A stretch of 64,000 nucleotides of DNA from Novosphingobium sp. B1 (GCF_900176395.1 NZ_FWXL01000008.1:101849-165848), one strand, 5' to 3'. Positions 43,078 to 53,003 are shown, numbered from the stretch's first letter. Program-made: numbers and translations. The notes: generated by a model from the sequence alone, not told the origin.

Positions 43078-44607
43078 TCAGTCAGTTTTAACGATCCTGT
43101 AACGCAGGCGTCGCTCCGACGACGGCGGGACGACCAGGGTGCCGATCCAGCGCCCGTCCTTTCGCGCAAATTTGGCGCCGCCAGACGCGCGAACCGTTTC
43201 CCCGGGCGTGGTCGCGATCCGCACTTCGATGCGCGCCGACATGGCCCGGGCATTGCTGAATGCCAGTTCGACCACATCATTCGGGCCCTTGTCCGTAACC
43301 GCGCGAGACACAGCGTTGACCTGCGGGCCACTGGCGAGTTCGATCTCGACGTCCTCGCCAACCGCACGGTCTGCCAGGCCGCCCTCACCAATCAGGAGTA
43401 GGGCATTCGACATGCTTGCAGGTTCGAACACGGCAACCGGCCCTCCCGGCAACGGCAGGCCAAGACCGTCCTCACGTCGATTGCGGCTGCGCAATATCTG
43501 ACGGAGTGATTGGACTTCATCGCGCCACATCTCCACGCGGTAGAAGGTATCCACCTTCACCCCGTCCCTCATTGCCAGGGCCACTTGCTTCTGGGAATTG
43601 GCCGCAACCGTGACCGGAACGGGCACACGATAGAGCTTGAGATCGCCCAGGCCTTCCTGTTGAACTGTGACAGGCGCTGCCATCACCCTTTCCACGCGTT
43701 GCGCTGTCACGACGATCTCGCTGGAGTCCATCATCTCCGCGTAGGCCGCAGGCGCGGGCGGCGGCGGTGGTGGTGCCGGCGGCAAGGAGGCCAGATCACA
43801 GCGAAGCACGAGTTCCCCGCCCGATGGTGGTGTGCTGCGCGGCGCGTCGTTGCGATTGACCTTGCCTGCGATCACGGCGGTATCGGCATTCACAAAGCTG
43901 GTAGCGTCGCTGCTCGCCAGAGTGACCCACGCCGATAGGTTGGCGGTTTTCCCATCTGGCGACATCTGCATCACGTAGTTGGTCTGCCAATCAAAACCCC
44001 AGGCGAGGTAGGACAGGGAAAGCGTGACCCTGTGCGCGCTGCTGCTCTCGGTTTCGATCGACAGCGTCGGCCGGGGCGAAAGATCTTTCGGTACGTCGGC
44101 ATAGAGGATCTCGTCCCGCAGACCGCCGCAATTTGCCACTTCGAACCCTGTCGCGGTCTGCACGATCGCCGCGCCATCGGGGCCCGAGCGGATGATCGCG
44201 CGCTCTTCCCGCACGGATCCCGCACCCGCAGCCATTCGCCGCAGAATGATCGGCCTGCCGAACATGCGCGCATAAAGACTGCGCGGTGAGAGCAGATCGG
44301 CATCGAGGTTCTTTTCGCGCACGCCTGAAGGCAGGCCGGTCACGATGGCGCTTTCGGGAAAGAGCCCGGCCGCGACGCCCTCGAACCGGATAGTTGCCCT
44401 GCCTTGTGGGATTTCGACCGTGCGCTTTTCGGTGACGAGCGCATAGCCTTCAAGCCACCCCAGATTCATCGCGCTATCGCTGGCCCGGTCCGGCGCCCGG
44501 TAAATGCTGACTGCCACGGCATCGGGCGCCGCAGATGTCACGACGGCCTGCCCGAACGCGGGCGCAGCGATTGCTGCCAGAAACACAAAGGCCAGCGCGC
44601 GGGCCAC
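43078..44607 (-). CDS. DUF4139 domain protein (second paralogue)
   Basis: A 509-residue exported protein: hydrophobic signal LAFVFLAAIAAPAFGQA, an N-terminal beta region with VEIPQGRATIRFEGVAAGLF, then the DUF4139 beta-sandwich (YLAWGFDWQTNYVMQMSPDG, AWVTLASSDATSFVNADTAV) and a C-terminal FSNARAMSARIEVR. A short Pro-rich insert lies near residue 290, with a following stretch EMMDSSEIVVTAQRVE that resembles a TonB-box sequence. GTG 44607 is 8 bp after the upstream paralogue's stop. Function unknown. Confidence 0.8.
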   Translation of the reverse strand: MARALAFVFLAAIAAPAFGQAVVTSAAPDAVAVSIYRAPDRASDSAMNLGWLEGYALVTEKRTVEIPQGRATIRFEGVAAGLFPESAIVTGLPSGVREKNLDADLLSPRSLYARMFGRPIILRRMAAGAGSVREERAIIRSGPDGAAIVQTATGFEVANCGGLRDEILYADVPKDLSPRPTLSIETESSSAHRVTLSLSYLAWGFDWQTNYVMQMSPDGKTANLSAWVTLASSDATSFVNADTAVIAGKVNRNDAPRSTPPSGGELVLRCDLASLPPAPPPPPPAPAAYAEMMDSSEIVVTAQRVERVMAAPVTVQQEGLGDLKLYRVPVPVTVAANSQKQVALAMRDGVKVDTFYRVEMWRDEVQSLRQILRSRNRREDGLGLPLPGGPVAVFEPASMSNALLLIGEGGLADRAVGEDVEIELASGPQVNAVSRAVTDKGPNDVVELAFSNARAMSARIEVRIATTPGETVRASGGAKFARKDGRWIGTLVVPPSSERRLRYRIVKTD

Positions 44608-44615
44608 GGGGCGGC

Positions 44616-46091
44616 TCAGTATCGGGTGTCGAACTGGACGGTCAGAACAGCCTCGCCATTGGCCGGCACCGGCACCTGCCAGACTCGCTCGTCTTGTGAG
44701 CGTTGCTCGCCCTTGATGGTTTCCGACGGCACGCGCGTATCGTGCCACCAGTTGTCCAGGCCTGCCTGAACGACGTCGACCGTGATGGGCGAAGCCTTGG
44801 CGTTGGTAACCCTGTACGTCATCGTCGTGCGCCAGAACGTCACCTCACGCTCGACGGTTGCCTCTACCGGCGTCTTGCCATCGGTTGTCACGCGATATCG
44901 TGCAGTACGCTCCCACTCTCCGCTGGCGATCCGTTCCCGTTTTTCGACCGAGGCCAGGACTTTCACATCGAAGGCCTCGCCGGTCTTCAGCGCAAGCGCC
45001 GAGCCCATCGGCGTATGGTCGATGGCGTTTTCGCCGATGAACTGGGGTTGTTCGCGGGCGTCGCGCATGTAAACCCTCACGGTGCCTGCCGGCAGAGCAT
45101 CGCCCAGTCCCGCTTCACGCGCTGTCGAGAAACGCAGGACCGAGTCCACGCTTTGGGGCTCGGTCTGGTTGCCCAGCCAGTCATTGCGGAAATGGTAACC
45201 CCTTGTTGCCGCGGCACCACCAACATCAAGGAAGCTGACCTGCTTCTGCTGCGCGTTGGCAACCGTCGTGCGGGTGGCAATCGGATAGACATAGAAATCG
45301 CCAAGGCTTTCGCGCCCAGCGCTCTGCGTGCCGGGCCGGTTGCCGGGAAGCGGGGGTGCCGGACGGCGATAGCCAAGGTCATATCCTTGCCGGGCGTTGC
45401 CAACCGCCCCGGCAACCAGCAACACCTTCGCCCTGTCGAACGTGGTGCCGCTGTTGTTGGTGAGCGTGACCCACCCCTGAACGTCGATCTTTCCCGCAGT
45501 TTCATCGAACAGCGCGACGTAGTCGGCTTTCCACCCGAATCCGCGCGAGAGATAGCTGAGCGAAACCGGCCGCGCGCCCGGCGTGGTCGTATCCAGGGTC
45601 ACCGATAGCGTCGGGCTGGCGCGCAATCCTGCCGGGAGGCTGGGAAACACCACGCGAGCGCTTCGGCCGTCCAGCACCTCGATGCGATCGCCCACCCGCA
45701 CTATCGTACCGCCGTTGTTGGCCAGGATCGTCGCGCTTTCGCGCGTTTCCGCGCCTGTCGCAGGGTTCGTCGTGACCAGCGTGACAGTCTGGCCAACTGC
45801 CTTGTCCATGAGTTTGGCCGGGGTCAGCAGATCATAATCGAAGTTCTGCTCAACGATTCCGGTGCCTGCGGCGTTGAGGGTAACCGTCTCCGGCCGGATT
45901 GCCGCCGAGACATCGGGAAATTCGTGCCGCGCGCGCCCGACCGGCAGGGTCATCTGCCGAACGTCCTGCACCAGCGCCAGATCATTGTTGTAGATGGTCA
46001 GGGAAATGTCGCCTTGGGCGGACTGCGCTGCTGCCGGAACCGCGGTTGCCAGTACGCCTTGCGCCGTGGCCATAACCAGAATCTTGCGCAT
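44616..46091 (-). CDS. DUF4139 domain protein (first paralogue)
   Basis: A 491-residue periplasmic or surface protein with signal peptide ending AVPAAAQSAQ. It opens DISLTIYNNDLALVQDVRQM, continues VSLSYLSRGFGWKADYVALF and GWVTLTNNSGTTFDRAKVLL, the hallmark of DUF4139, and ends VPANGEAVLTVQFDTRY. Start ATG 46091 is preceded by GGGGAGCG. Tandem arrangement with a second DUF4139 gene of about 25% apparent similarity suggests an old duplication. Function unknown; bacterial members are often linked to envelope stress or adhesion only by context. Confidence 0.82.
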   Translation of the reverse strand: MRKILVMATAQGVLATAVPAAAQSAQGDISLTIYNNDLALVQDVRQMTLPVGRARHEFPDVSAAIRPETVTLNAAGTGIVEQNFDYDLLTPAKLMDKAVGQTVTLVTTNPATGAETRESATILANNGGTIVRVGDRIEVLDGRSARVVFPSLPAGLRASPTLSVTLDTTTPGARPVSLSYLSRGFGWKADYVALFDETAGKIDVQGWVTLTNNSGTTFDRAKVLLVAGAVGNARQGYDLGYRRPAPPLPGNRPGTQSAGRESLGDFYVYPIATRTTVANAQQKQVSFLDVGGAAATRGYHFRNDWLGNQTEPQSVDSVLRFSTAREAGLGDALPAGTVRVYMRDAREQPQFIGENAIDHTPMGSALALKTGEAFDVKVLASVEKRERIASGEWERTARYRVTTDGKTPVEATVEREVTFWRTTMTYRVTNAKASPITVDVVQAGLDNWWHDTRVPSETIKGEQRSQDERVWQVPVPANGEAVLTVQFDTRY

Positions 46092-46196
46092 CGCTCGCTC
46101 CCCTGCTTTCCCCTTCTGGCTAGACCTTCGCCATCGCCAGATCAACGCAGGCTGAACGAAGGTTGCGATGAGCGTGCATCGGCCTAAAGAAAGGCG

Positions 46197-47948
46197 ATGG
46201 CCGAACACTCCTCCATGCTCCGCGACGGGTTCATCCTGCTCGGCTTTGCCCTTGTCTTCGTGCTGATCTTCAGACGGCTCGGGCTTGGTGCGACGTTGGG
46301 TTATCTGCTGGCGGGCGCGGTCGTTGGACCGCAGGTGCTGGGGCTTGTCGGGGATGCCGAACAGAAACTCGGCATTGCCGAACTTGGCATAACCCTGCTG
46401 CTGTTTCTGGTGGGCCTGGAACTCAACCCATCGCGGCTCTGGAAGATGAAGCGCGACATCTTCGGGCTCGGGCTGCTGCAGGTGGCCCTGTGCGGTCTTC
46501 CCATTGCCGGCATGATCCTGCTGACCACTGATTTTACGTGGGAAGCGGCCCTGGCGCTCGGACTGCCGCTTGCCCTTTCATCGACGGCGCAGGTGCTGCC
46601 GATGCTGCAATCGTCGGGACGGTTGCGGACGCCGTTTGGCGAGCGGGCATTCGCCATCCTGCTTTTCCAGGACCTCTCGATCATCCCGATGATCACGATC
46701 ATCACTGCGATGAGCCGCAACCCTGCAGACGCTGGCGGACCTCCCGGCTGGCTGATGACGCTATATTCGCTTGCTGCCATTGCAGCACTCATCGCCGCAG
46801 GACGATATCTGATCAGGCCGCTGTTTCGCCTTATCGGCAATCTGGGCGAGCGCGAGATGTTCGTGGTGGCTGCACTGTTCACCGTGATGGCCTCGGCCGC
46901 AGTCATGGAACTGCTTGGCCTGTCGACGGCACTGGGCGCCTTTGTCGCAGGCGTCATGCTGGCAGACAGCCCCTATCGGCACGAGCTTGAAGCCGATGTC
47001 GAGCCGTTCCGCTCGATCCTGCTCGGCCTGTTCTTCCTTGCCGTGGGCATGATGCTGAACCTGCAGGCGATCGCCGATCGGCCGCTGTTCGTGGCGGGCA
47101 TGGCGCTGGGCCTGATCGCGATCAAGGCGGTGATCATCTTCGGTATCGGCCGGATCGTGGGCATGCCCTGGCGCGGCGCGCTGGCGCTCGGGCTGCTTCT
47201 GAGCCAAGGCGGCGAATTCGGATTCGTCATGTTCGCACAGGCGCAGGGCGCGCTGCTCATCGCACCGGACGCGGCAAGCCTGTTCGGCGCTGTCGTCACC
47301 CTTTCGATGGCGACGACGCCTTTCCTGATGATGGTCACTGCCAAGGCCCGCAGGGAGGCCGAACAGGCTCCCGGCGAACGCGAGGGACCCAAGCCCGATG
47401 GCGCCAACGCGATTGTTGTCGGGTTCGGCCGCTTCGGGCAGGGCGTTACGCAGATGCTGCTCGCCAGCAACATTCCGGTCACCATGGTCGACACCGATAT
47501 CGAGATGATCGATGTCGCCGCAGGTTTTGGCGCCAAGGTCTATTTCGGAGATGGCACGCGGCTCGATCTGCTCCGTCAGGCCGGAGCCGCCGAGGCCGAG
47601 ATGATATTCTTCTGCATGGACGGCGACCAGATGACGCCGGATCTGGTCGAAGCCGTCCACGAGACATTCCCCAAGGCCGCGATCTACGTGCGCGCGTTCG
47701 ACCGGCGCGCCCTGATCCGCCTGCGCGGCACGCCGGTTTCGGCCGTGGTGCGGGAAGTAATGGAGTCGGCAGTCAAGATGGCCCGCATTGCGCTGAGCGA
47801 CGCGGGTTTGTCCGAGGAGGCGGTCCGCCGCGCCGAAGACATGTTCCGCGCCAACGATCGCGAGAGGCTCAAGCTGCAGATCGAGGCCGGTGACGTTCGC
47901 GTGGCACGCGACCGGATCATCACCAAACCCCAGCTCGCCGGCGACTGA
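46197..47948 (+). CDS. CPA2-family monovalent cation:proton antiporter (KefB/KefC-like)
   Basis: A 583-residue transporter. The membrane domain (about 1-385, 12-13 segments) contains GYLLAGAVVGPQVLGLVGDA, GITLLLFLVGLELNPSRLW and FAILLFQDLSIIPMITIITA, with the QD transport aspartate of the KefC type. The cytoplasmic RCK/TrkA-N domain (about 400-520) has AIVVGFGRFGQGVTQMLLAS (NAD/ligand site). This is a potassium efflux or K+/H+ antiporter gated through the RCK domain. No KefF/KefG ancillary subunit is adjacent. Confidence 0.9.
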   Translation: MAEHSSMLRDGFILLGFALVFVLIFRRLGLGATLGYLLAGAVVGPQVLGLVGDAEQKLGIAELGITLLLFLVGLELNPSRLWKMKRDIFGLGLLQVALCGLPIAGMILLTTDFTWEAALALGLPLALSSTAQVLPMLQSSGRLRTPFGERAFAILLFQDLSIIPMITIITAMSRNPADAGGPPGWLMTLYSLAAIAALIAAGRYLIRPLFRLIGNLGEREMFVVAALFTVMASAAVMELLGLSTALGAFVAGVMLADSPYRHELEADVEPFRSILLGLFFLAVGMMLNLQAIADRPLFVAGMALGLIAIKAVIIFGIGRIVGMPWRGALALGLLLSQGGEFGFVMFAQAQGALLIAPDAASLFGAVVTLSMATTPFLMMVTAKARREAEQAPGEREGPKPDGANAIVVGFGRFGQGVTQMLLASNIPVTMVDTDIEMIDVAAGFGAKVYFGDGTRLDLLRQAGAAEAEMIFFCMDGDQMTPDLVEAVHETFPKAAIYVRAFDRRALIRLRGTPVSAVVREVMESAVKMARIALSDAGLSEEAVRRAEDMFRANDRERLKLQIEAGDVRVARDRIITKPQLAGD

Positions 47949-47966
47949 GCCGCTGCGTAAGGCGCT

Positions 47967-48833
47967 TCAGGCCCCGCGTTCCAGCGCGGCCACGATGTGC
48001 TGGGCCAGCCGGTGTGCGGTGTCCGACAGGCCCGGCGCTTCAAGCAGCGCGATCTCCGTATCGTAAAGCGGCGGCAGGCCGGCGTCTGGCCCGACTGCGG
48101 TCAGCGTCGCGGGCACCATTTCCAGCGGCAGGACGGTTATGCCAAGCCCCGCCTTGACCGCTGAGAGGCTGCCGGCAAGGCTGGTCGAGGTGTAAGCCAC
48201 CCGCCATGGCCGCCCCATGGCTTCCAGTGCCTCGGTCGCACGCTTGCGATAGACGCAAGGTTCCGGCGAGACGACCAGTGGCACACGGGCGAAATTCGCT
48301 GCTGCCTGCCGGTCTCGAGCCACCCAGACCAGCGGTTCGCGCCACACGCGCATGCCTTCCTGCACGTCCTGCGCGGGCTGTCTCTTTACCAGCACGAGGT
48401 CGAACCCGCCGGCGTGGAAGCGGTCCAGCAAGTTGAGAGTCAGGTCGCAGGTCACCTCCAGTTCGACAAGCGGATGCGCCTCGGCAAAAGCGGCAAGCAC
48501 GGCGGGAAGATGCGCGGTCGCGAAATCTTCCGGTACGCCGATCTTTACCGATCCGGCGATGTCGGGTTCGAACATCTCGGCAAGGGTTGCATCGTGCAAC
48601 CGCAGGATCTGCCGGGCCGGACCGATCAGGCGCTCCCCTTCCGGCGTGATCGCAAGGCTCCGCGGGCTGCGCCGGAACAGCGTACGCCCCGCCTGCGCTT
48701 CAAGCCGCTTCAATTGCAACGAGATCGCCGATTGCGTGCGCCCCAGGCGTTCCCCGGCACGCGTGAAGCTTCCGGTGTCGGCAATGGTCACAAAGCAACG
48801 CAGCAGATCGATGTCGAGATTTCGCAAGCTCAT
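47967..48833 (-). CDS. LysR-family regulator, divergent from dabBA
   Basis: A 288-residue LTTR. HTH: LRNLDIDLLRCFVTIADTGS, FTRAGERLGRTQSAISLQLK and RLEAQAGRTLFRR. The effector domain begins GSVKIGVPEDFATAHLPAVL. It is transcribed away from dabB across 112 bp that hold an inverted repeat, the classical LTTR arrangement, so it is the probable regulator of the carbon-uptake operon, similar to LysR-type regulators of other DAB loci. ATG 48833 chosen; a TTG three codons upstream is possible. Confidence 0.88.
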   Translation of the reverse strand: MSLRNLDIDLLRCFVTIADTGSFTRAGERLGRTQSAISLQLKRLEAQAGRTLFRRSPRSLAITPEGERLIGPARQILRLHDATLAEMFEPDIAGSVKIGVPEDFATAHLPAVLAAFAEAHPLVELEVTCDLTLNLLDRFHAGGFDLVLVKRQPAQDVQEGMRVWREPLVWVARDRQAAANFARVPLVVSPEPCVYRKRATEALEAMGRPWRVAYTSTSLAGSLSAVKAGLGITVLPLEMVPATLTAVGPDAGLPPLYDTEIALLEAPGLSDTAHRLAQHIVAALERGA

Positions 48834-48856
48834 GACATTCAACTATCATTTACATC

Positions 48857-48875
48857 CGCAATCTTCAACATTGCG
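48857..48875. promoter_or_regulatory. Inverted repeat, candidate LysR binding site
   Basis: CGCAAT-N7-ATTGCG is a perfect inverted repeat in the divergent region between the LysR gene (start 48833) and dabB (start 48946). It lies 24 bp upstream of the regulator's start and about 70 bp before dabB, a position suited to activation of dabB and autorepression. Confidence 0.55.
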
Positions 48876-48945
48876 ATAATTTGTTTTCCCAATGCCTGAC
48901 TTTGCTGCACCGGCGAACAGCAACCCGTCAAACAGGGGAACCTCC

Positions 48946-50331
48946 ATGACCGACATGAGCCTTCCTGCGCCTGCTGTATCATCGCCGCTAACGCGCATGG
49001 CCCGCACGCCATCAATTCCTCTGACCCGTACGGACGGTCCCGCAGCCGCGCTCGCCCTTCTCCTCGCCATCAGCATTGCCACCGGCCACGTCGCGGTCAC
49101 GCCCGCAGGTGGTGCGCTCTCGGCCCTTGCGCTGTTCGTGACAGTTGTCGTGGTAGCCTTTGCGCGCCGCCAGTTGCGCGCCGACCCCCGTTCCGCCTCG
49201 TTCGTGCGTCTGGCAATCGGCCAGGCGGCGGCCACGGTCCTGCTTGCCCTGGCCAACGACGCACTCCTGATCGTCGCTGCATGGATTGCCAGTGGCCGCA
49301 TCATGGCCGGCCTGATCGGCCACGTCGGCGAATGGAGCGAGGCCAAGGCCGCAAGGCGCAGCGCCGGCACCGCCTTCCTGATCGGCGACATGCTGCTGGT
49401 GGGCGCAGCGCTCCTGCTATCCTTGGCCGCAGGCACCACCCAGATCGGCGCAATCGTCAAGGCGCTTCCAACAATGGCGCCGCCCATTGCAACCATCGCC
49501 GCGATCCTGCTGGTAGGAGCAGCGGCTGTTCGTTGCGCCCTTCCTCCGTTCTCGACCTGGCTGATGCGCTCGCTGGCAGCGCCGACCCCTGTCTCGGCCC
49601 TGATGCACGCAGGCTTCGTGAACGCCGGCGGTTTTCTGCTGATCCGCCTTTCGCCCGTGATCGAGGCCGCCCCTGTCGCGCGCTATGCCTTGTTTGCGAT
49701 TGGCACCTTCGCCGCTCTTTCCGGCGCGGTGGCGATGCTTGCCCGCAGCGATGTCAAAGGCGCCTTTGCCGCGTCGACCGTAGCGCAGATGGGCTTCATG
49801 CTGCTGACCATTGCGCTCGGCGCCTATGCCGCAGCCTTGTGGCACATGGTTGCGCACGGCCTGTTCAAGGCCTGGCTCTTCCTTGGATCGGCAGGCACCA
49901 TCGCTACGGCTGGCGGGCGCGGCAAGGGCCTTGCTCAACCTTGGCCGGCAGCGATCGCACTGTTCACGATCATCAGCGCGGCCATGCTCCACGCCTTGGG
50001 CGAAACGAACGCGCTTCTTCCCGTCGGCCTTGCCTTGGCAGCCCTCCTCACGGCGCTGGGCGTTGCGATCAGGTCGGCTCGGCGCTCACGCATGAGCCGC
50101 CTGCTCGTCATCGTGCCGATCGCGCTGATCGCTCTCAACGCTGTGGCCCTCGCTCTCGTCGGCACGGTCCAGCACAACGCCGCCGTGCCGCTGATCCCCG
50201 GATACGCACAGATCGGACTGCTCGCACTGTTTCTCGCAGTCTGGGTCTATCAGCAAGGCGTGATGCGCGGAGAGCGGACCTTGCCGCCCGCACTTCACGC
50301 GCGGTTGATCCATTTCGCCTCTGCCGCCTGA
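48946..50331 (+). CDS. dabB: DabB: NuoL-like membrane subunit of inorganic-carbon transporter
   Basis: A 461-residue polytopic protein of the proton-conducting complex I/Mrp antiporter family, about 12 hydrophobic segments. Recognisable: PPFSTWLMRSLAAPTPVSAL followed by MHAGFVNAGGFLLIRLSPV (the channel segment with conserved His) and DVKGAFAASTVAQMGFMLL, and MVAHGLFKAWLFLGSAG (charged-residue path). Next to DabA this identifies the cation-coupled subunit of the DAB inorganic carbon uptake system. Start ATG 48946 follows AGGGGAACC. Confidence 0.88.
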   Translation: MTDMSLPAPAVSSPLTRMARTPSIPLTRTDGPAAALALLLAISIATGHVAVTPAGGALSALALFVTVVVVAFARRQLRADPRSASFVRLAIGQAAATVLLALANDALLIVAAWIASGRIMAGLIGHVGEWSEAKAARRSAGTAFLIGDMLLVGAALLLSLAAGTTQIGAIVKALPTMAPPIATIAAILLVGAAAVRCALPPFSTWLMRSLAAPTPVSALMHAGFVNAGGFLLIRLSPVIEAAPVARYALFAIGTFAALSGAVAMLARSDVKGAFAASTVAQMGFMLLTIALGAYAAALWHMVAHGLFKAWLFLGSAGTIATAGGRGKGLAQPWPAAIALFTIISAAMLHALGETNALLPVGLALAALLTALGVAIRSARRSRMSRLLVIVPIALIALNAVALALVGTVQHNAAVPLIPGYAQIGLLALFLAVWVYQQGVMRGERTLPPALHARLIHFASAA

Positions 50332-50356
50332 CACGCGCATCAGACAGGAGATTTCC

Positions 50357-52945
50357 ATGTCCATCGCATCGCCATTATCCTCATCCTCGTCTTCTGCCGA
50401 AGTTTCCCCCGCATTGCTGGCCTTCACGGCAGAGCGCGACGCACTGAGGGGGCTGGCCAGCATCGCGGCGCGAACAGTCGCACCGCTCTGGCCGCTCGAC
50501 AGCGCTATCGCCGTCAATCCACTTTCGGGGTTCGAAGATGAACCGTTCGAGGAAGCCGTGCCGCGCGCCACATCGCTGTTCGGGGCAAGGCCATCGCTTT
50601 CGCTGCCAGAATGGCGCGCGCTCATGGCCGAGGGGCGGATCGATTACTTATCCTTGCGCAAGACGGTGGTCGATCATCTCGGCGGCCTTGATGAAGCCTT
50701 TGCATCGCTCGGCCCTGATCTCACCCCCTACAACCTGCTTCTGGCACGCTTGTGCGAATTGCCGGCACGGAGCCACAAGTCCGTCAGGCGCGAACTTTGT
50801 CCGGAGATCGCCATCCTCGCGCGTTGGCTCTCCGCCTTCTTCGACCGCAACGCCGCACTGCATCTGCCGGGCCGTGCCAAGGGTCTCTACGCCTGTCTGT
50901 GCGAGGTGCTACGCCACGATCCGGTCCTTCAGCGCCTGAGCGATGCCACCGGCCAGGCCTGGCTGGCCAAGGCTCCAGCCGATCCGATCGACATGCTTCT
51001 TTTCGCTGCCCGGCGGGATGGGGTAAAGCTGAGCGACCGCGCTCTTTGGCTGCAATCGCTGGTCGGGGTTCTGCCTGGCTGGGCCGCGCACTTGCGCTGG
51101 CGAAACGAATACGCTGACGCGAGTCTGGCGAGCAGTGCCGCTGCCACGATCGAGGAACTGATGGCGCTCGTCGCGCTGGTGCAGGGAACGGTGCGCCAGC
51201 CGCCTCACGCCGTCACACTGTCGGCTGACGAGAGCCTGGAGGTCCGCGCCGCGCTGCTCGCCCACTTTGCAATCGATGAGCACGCGCTGGCGACATTCAC
51301 GCCACGCGGTCGCGAGATGTTCGAACAAGTTGCCGCATTGGATGACGGGCAGCTTGGCCTGATCTTTCAGGAGGCAGCGGAGGCGAGCTTCCTGGCTGGC
51401 GTGGCCCCGCAACTCGAACAGGCGTCGGCTCGCAACGCCTCAGCCGCAAGCAGCGCCGCGCCGGACGCGCAACTGGTGTTCTGCATCGATGTGCGGTCCG
51501 AACCGATGCGCCGGGCAATCGAGTCACAAGGCTCGTTCGAAACGCTTGGCTATGCGGGCTTCTTCGGCCTGCCGATTGCGCTTGCGCCGGCATGTTCGGC
51601 GCCACAGCGCAACCAGTTGCCTGTGCTGCTCCAGCCAGCGCATGTCATCCCCGAACAACCCGCTCCGGGACGCGAGAGCGAGGCAGCAACCCTCCTCGAT
51701 CGCCACGCCGCGATCGAGGATGCGCGCGCAATGCTCGACGCCACCAAGGCCGGCGCAACCGGATTTGCCACAGCGGAAGCGGCAGGGCCGGTTGCAGCCC
51801 TCTCGATGCTCGGTCGCACGCTCGCACCACGGTTGTTCGAAACCCTGCGCAAGCGGCTTGTCGGAGAACGCGGACTCGTTCTTGCGCCCGTCGCCAGCAA
51901 CGATCACGATCATGAGGGGTGCGACCGCGGCGCGCAGAATGCCGCCGCGATCATTCCCATTACCAAGCGCATCGCCTACGCCCGTGGCATGTTCGCCCTG
52001 ACGGGCTTGCACGCCGATACGGCGCGTCTCGTGGCGCTTGTCGGCCATGGCGGATCGACCACCAACAACGCCTTTGCCGCGAGCCTCGATTGCGGCGCCT
52101 GCGGCGGCCATCCGGGTGGCCCCAACGCCCGGCTGATGGCCGCAATCCTCAACGATCCCGAGGTGCGTGCGGGCTTGGCGGCGGAAGGCCTCGCGCTGCC
52201 GTCCACCACATGGTTCATCGCAGCCCAGCACGATACCACGCGTGACGAGGTGGAGATCTTCGACCGCCATCTGGTCCCCGCAAGCCACGTCGCGGACCTT
52301 GCAAACCTGCGCCAGGCCCTGTTGCAAGCTGGCCGGACCGCGCGCGAAGAGCGCTCGGCCCGGTTGGGACGCAGCGCCGATGACCTTCTGACCGGCGCTG
52401 CACACTGGGGTGAAGTACGACCGGAATGGGGCCTGTCCGACAATGCCGCCTTCATCGTCGGACCACGCTCGCTCACGCAGGGGCTCAACCTTGCCGGGAA
52501 GGCGTTCCTGCACAGCTATGATTGGCGCAAGGATGCCGATGGCAGCGCATTGACCAGCATCATGACCGCCCCGATGATCGTCGCGCAGTGGATCAACTGC
52601 CAATACCTCTTTTCGACCATCGATAACGAGGTGTTGGGCGCTGGCGACAAGACAACGCAGAACGTCGTCGGCGGCTTCGGCGTGGTGCAAGGCAGCGGCG
52701 GTGACCTGTGCACCGGCTTGCCCCGCCAATCGCTGTTCCGCGACGATGGCACCCCCTACCACACCCCGCGTCGCCTCGCAGTCATCATCGAGGCGCCGCT
52801 GCAGCGCGTGCAGGATATCGTGCTCGCCCATGACGCTGTCGGCCGGCTTGTCGAGAACGGCTGGGTCAATCTTGTCGTGATCGATCCGTGGAAACACAAG
52901 GCGCACAAGTGGGTGCGCGGAGAATGGGCGGCCCGCCCCTGCTGA
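50357..52945 (+). CDS. dabA: DabA: carbonic-anhydrase-like subunit of inorganic-carbon transporter (UPF0753/DUF2309)
   Basis: An 862-residue protein of the former DUF2309 family. The putative zinc ligands are present with the family spacing: Cys376 and Asp378 in QLVFCIDVRSEPMRR, His564 in LVGHGGSTTNNAF and Cys579 in LDCGACGGHPGG. These correspond to the beta-carbonic-anhydrase-like site of DabA, thought to hydrate CO2 vectorially using ion flow through DabB. Other blocks: PLWPLDSAIAVNPLSGFEDE and AQWINCQYLFSTIDNEVLGA. It is complete and probably active. In a heterotroph it would supply bicarbonate for carboxylases at low CO2. Confidence 0.92.
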   Translation: MSIASPLSSSSSSAEVSPALLAFTAERDALRGLASIAARTVAPLWPLDSAIAVNPLSGFEDEPFEEAVPRATSLFGARPSLSLPEWRALMAEGRIDYLSLRKTVVDHLGGLDEAFASLGPDLTPYNLLLARLCELPARSHKSVRRELCPEIAILARWLSAFFDRNAALHLPGRAKGLYACLCEVLRHDPVLQRLSDATGQAWLAKAPADPIDMLLFAARRDGVKLSDRALWLQSLVGVLPGWAAHLRWRNEYADASLASSAAATIEELMALVALVQGTVRQPPHAVTLSADESLEVRAALLAHFAIDEHALATFTPRGREMFEQVAALDDGQLGLIFQEAAEASFLAGVAPQLEQASARNASAASSAAPDAQLVFCIDVRSEPMRRAIESQGSFETLGYAGFFGLPIALAPACSAPQRNQLPVLLQPAHVIPEQPAPGRESEAATLLDRHAAIEDARAMLDATKAGATGFATAEAAGPVAALSMLGRTLAPRLFETLRKRLVGERGLVLAPVASNDHDHEGCDRGAQNAAAIIPITKRIAYARGMFALTGLHADTARLVALVGHGGSTTNNAFAASLDCGACGGHPGGPNARLMAAILNDPEVRAGLAAEGLALPSTTWFIAAQHDTTRDEVEIFDRHLVPASHVADLANLRQALLQAGRTAREERSARLGRSADDLLTGAAHWGEVRPEWGLSDNAAFIVGPRSLTQGLNLAGKAFLHSYDWRKDADGSALTSIMTAPMIVAQWINCQYLFSTIDNEVLGAGDKTTQNVVGGFGVVQGSGGDLCTGLPRQSLFRDDGTPYHTPRRLAVIIEAPLQRVQDIVLAHDAVGRLVENGWVNLVVIDPWKHKAHKWVRGEWAARPC

Positions 52946-53003
52946 AATTGCCGGCAAATGCTGTTGACTGCCCCGGCCTTTGCGCGCAATAGCGCAGGCG
53001 CCG

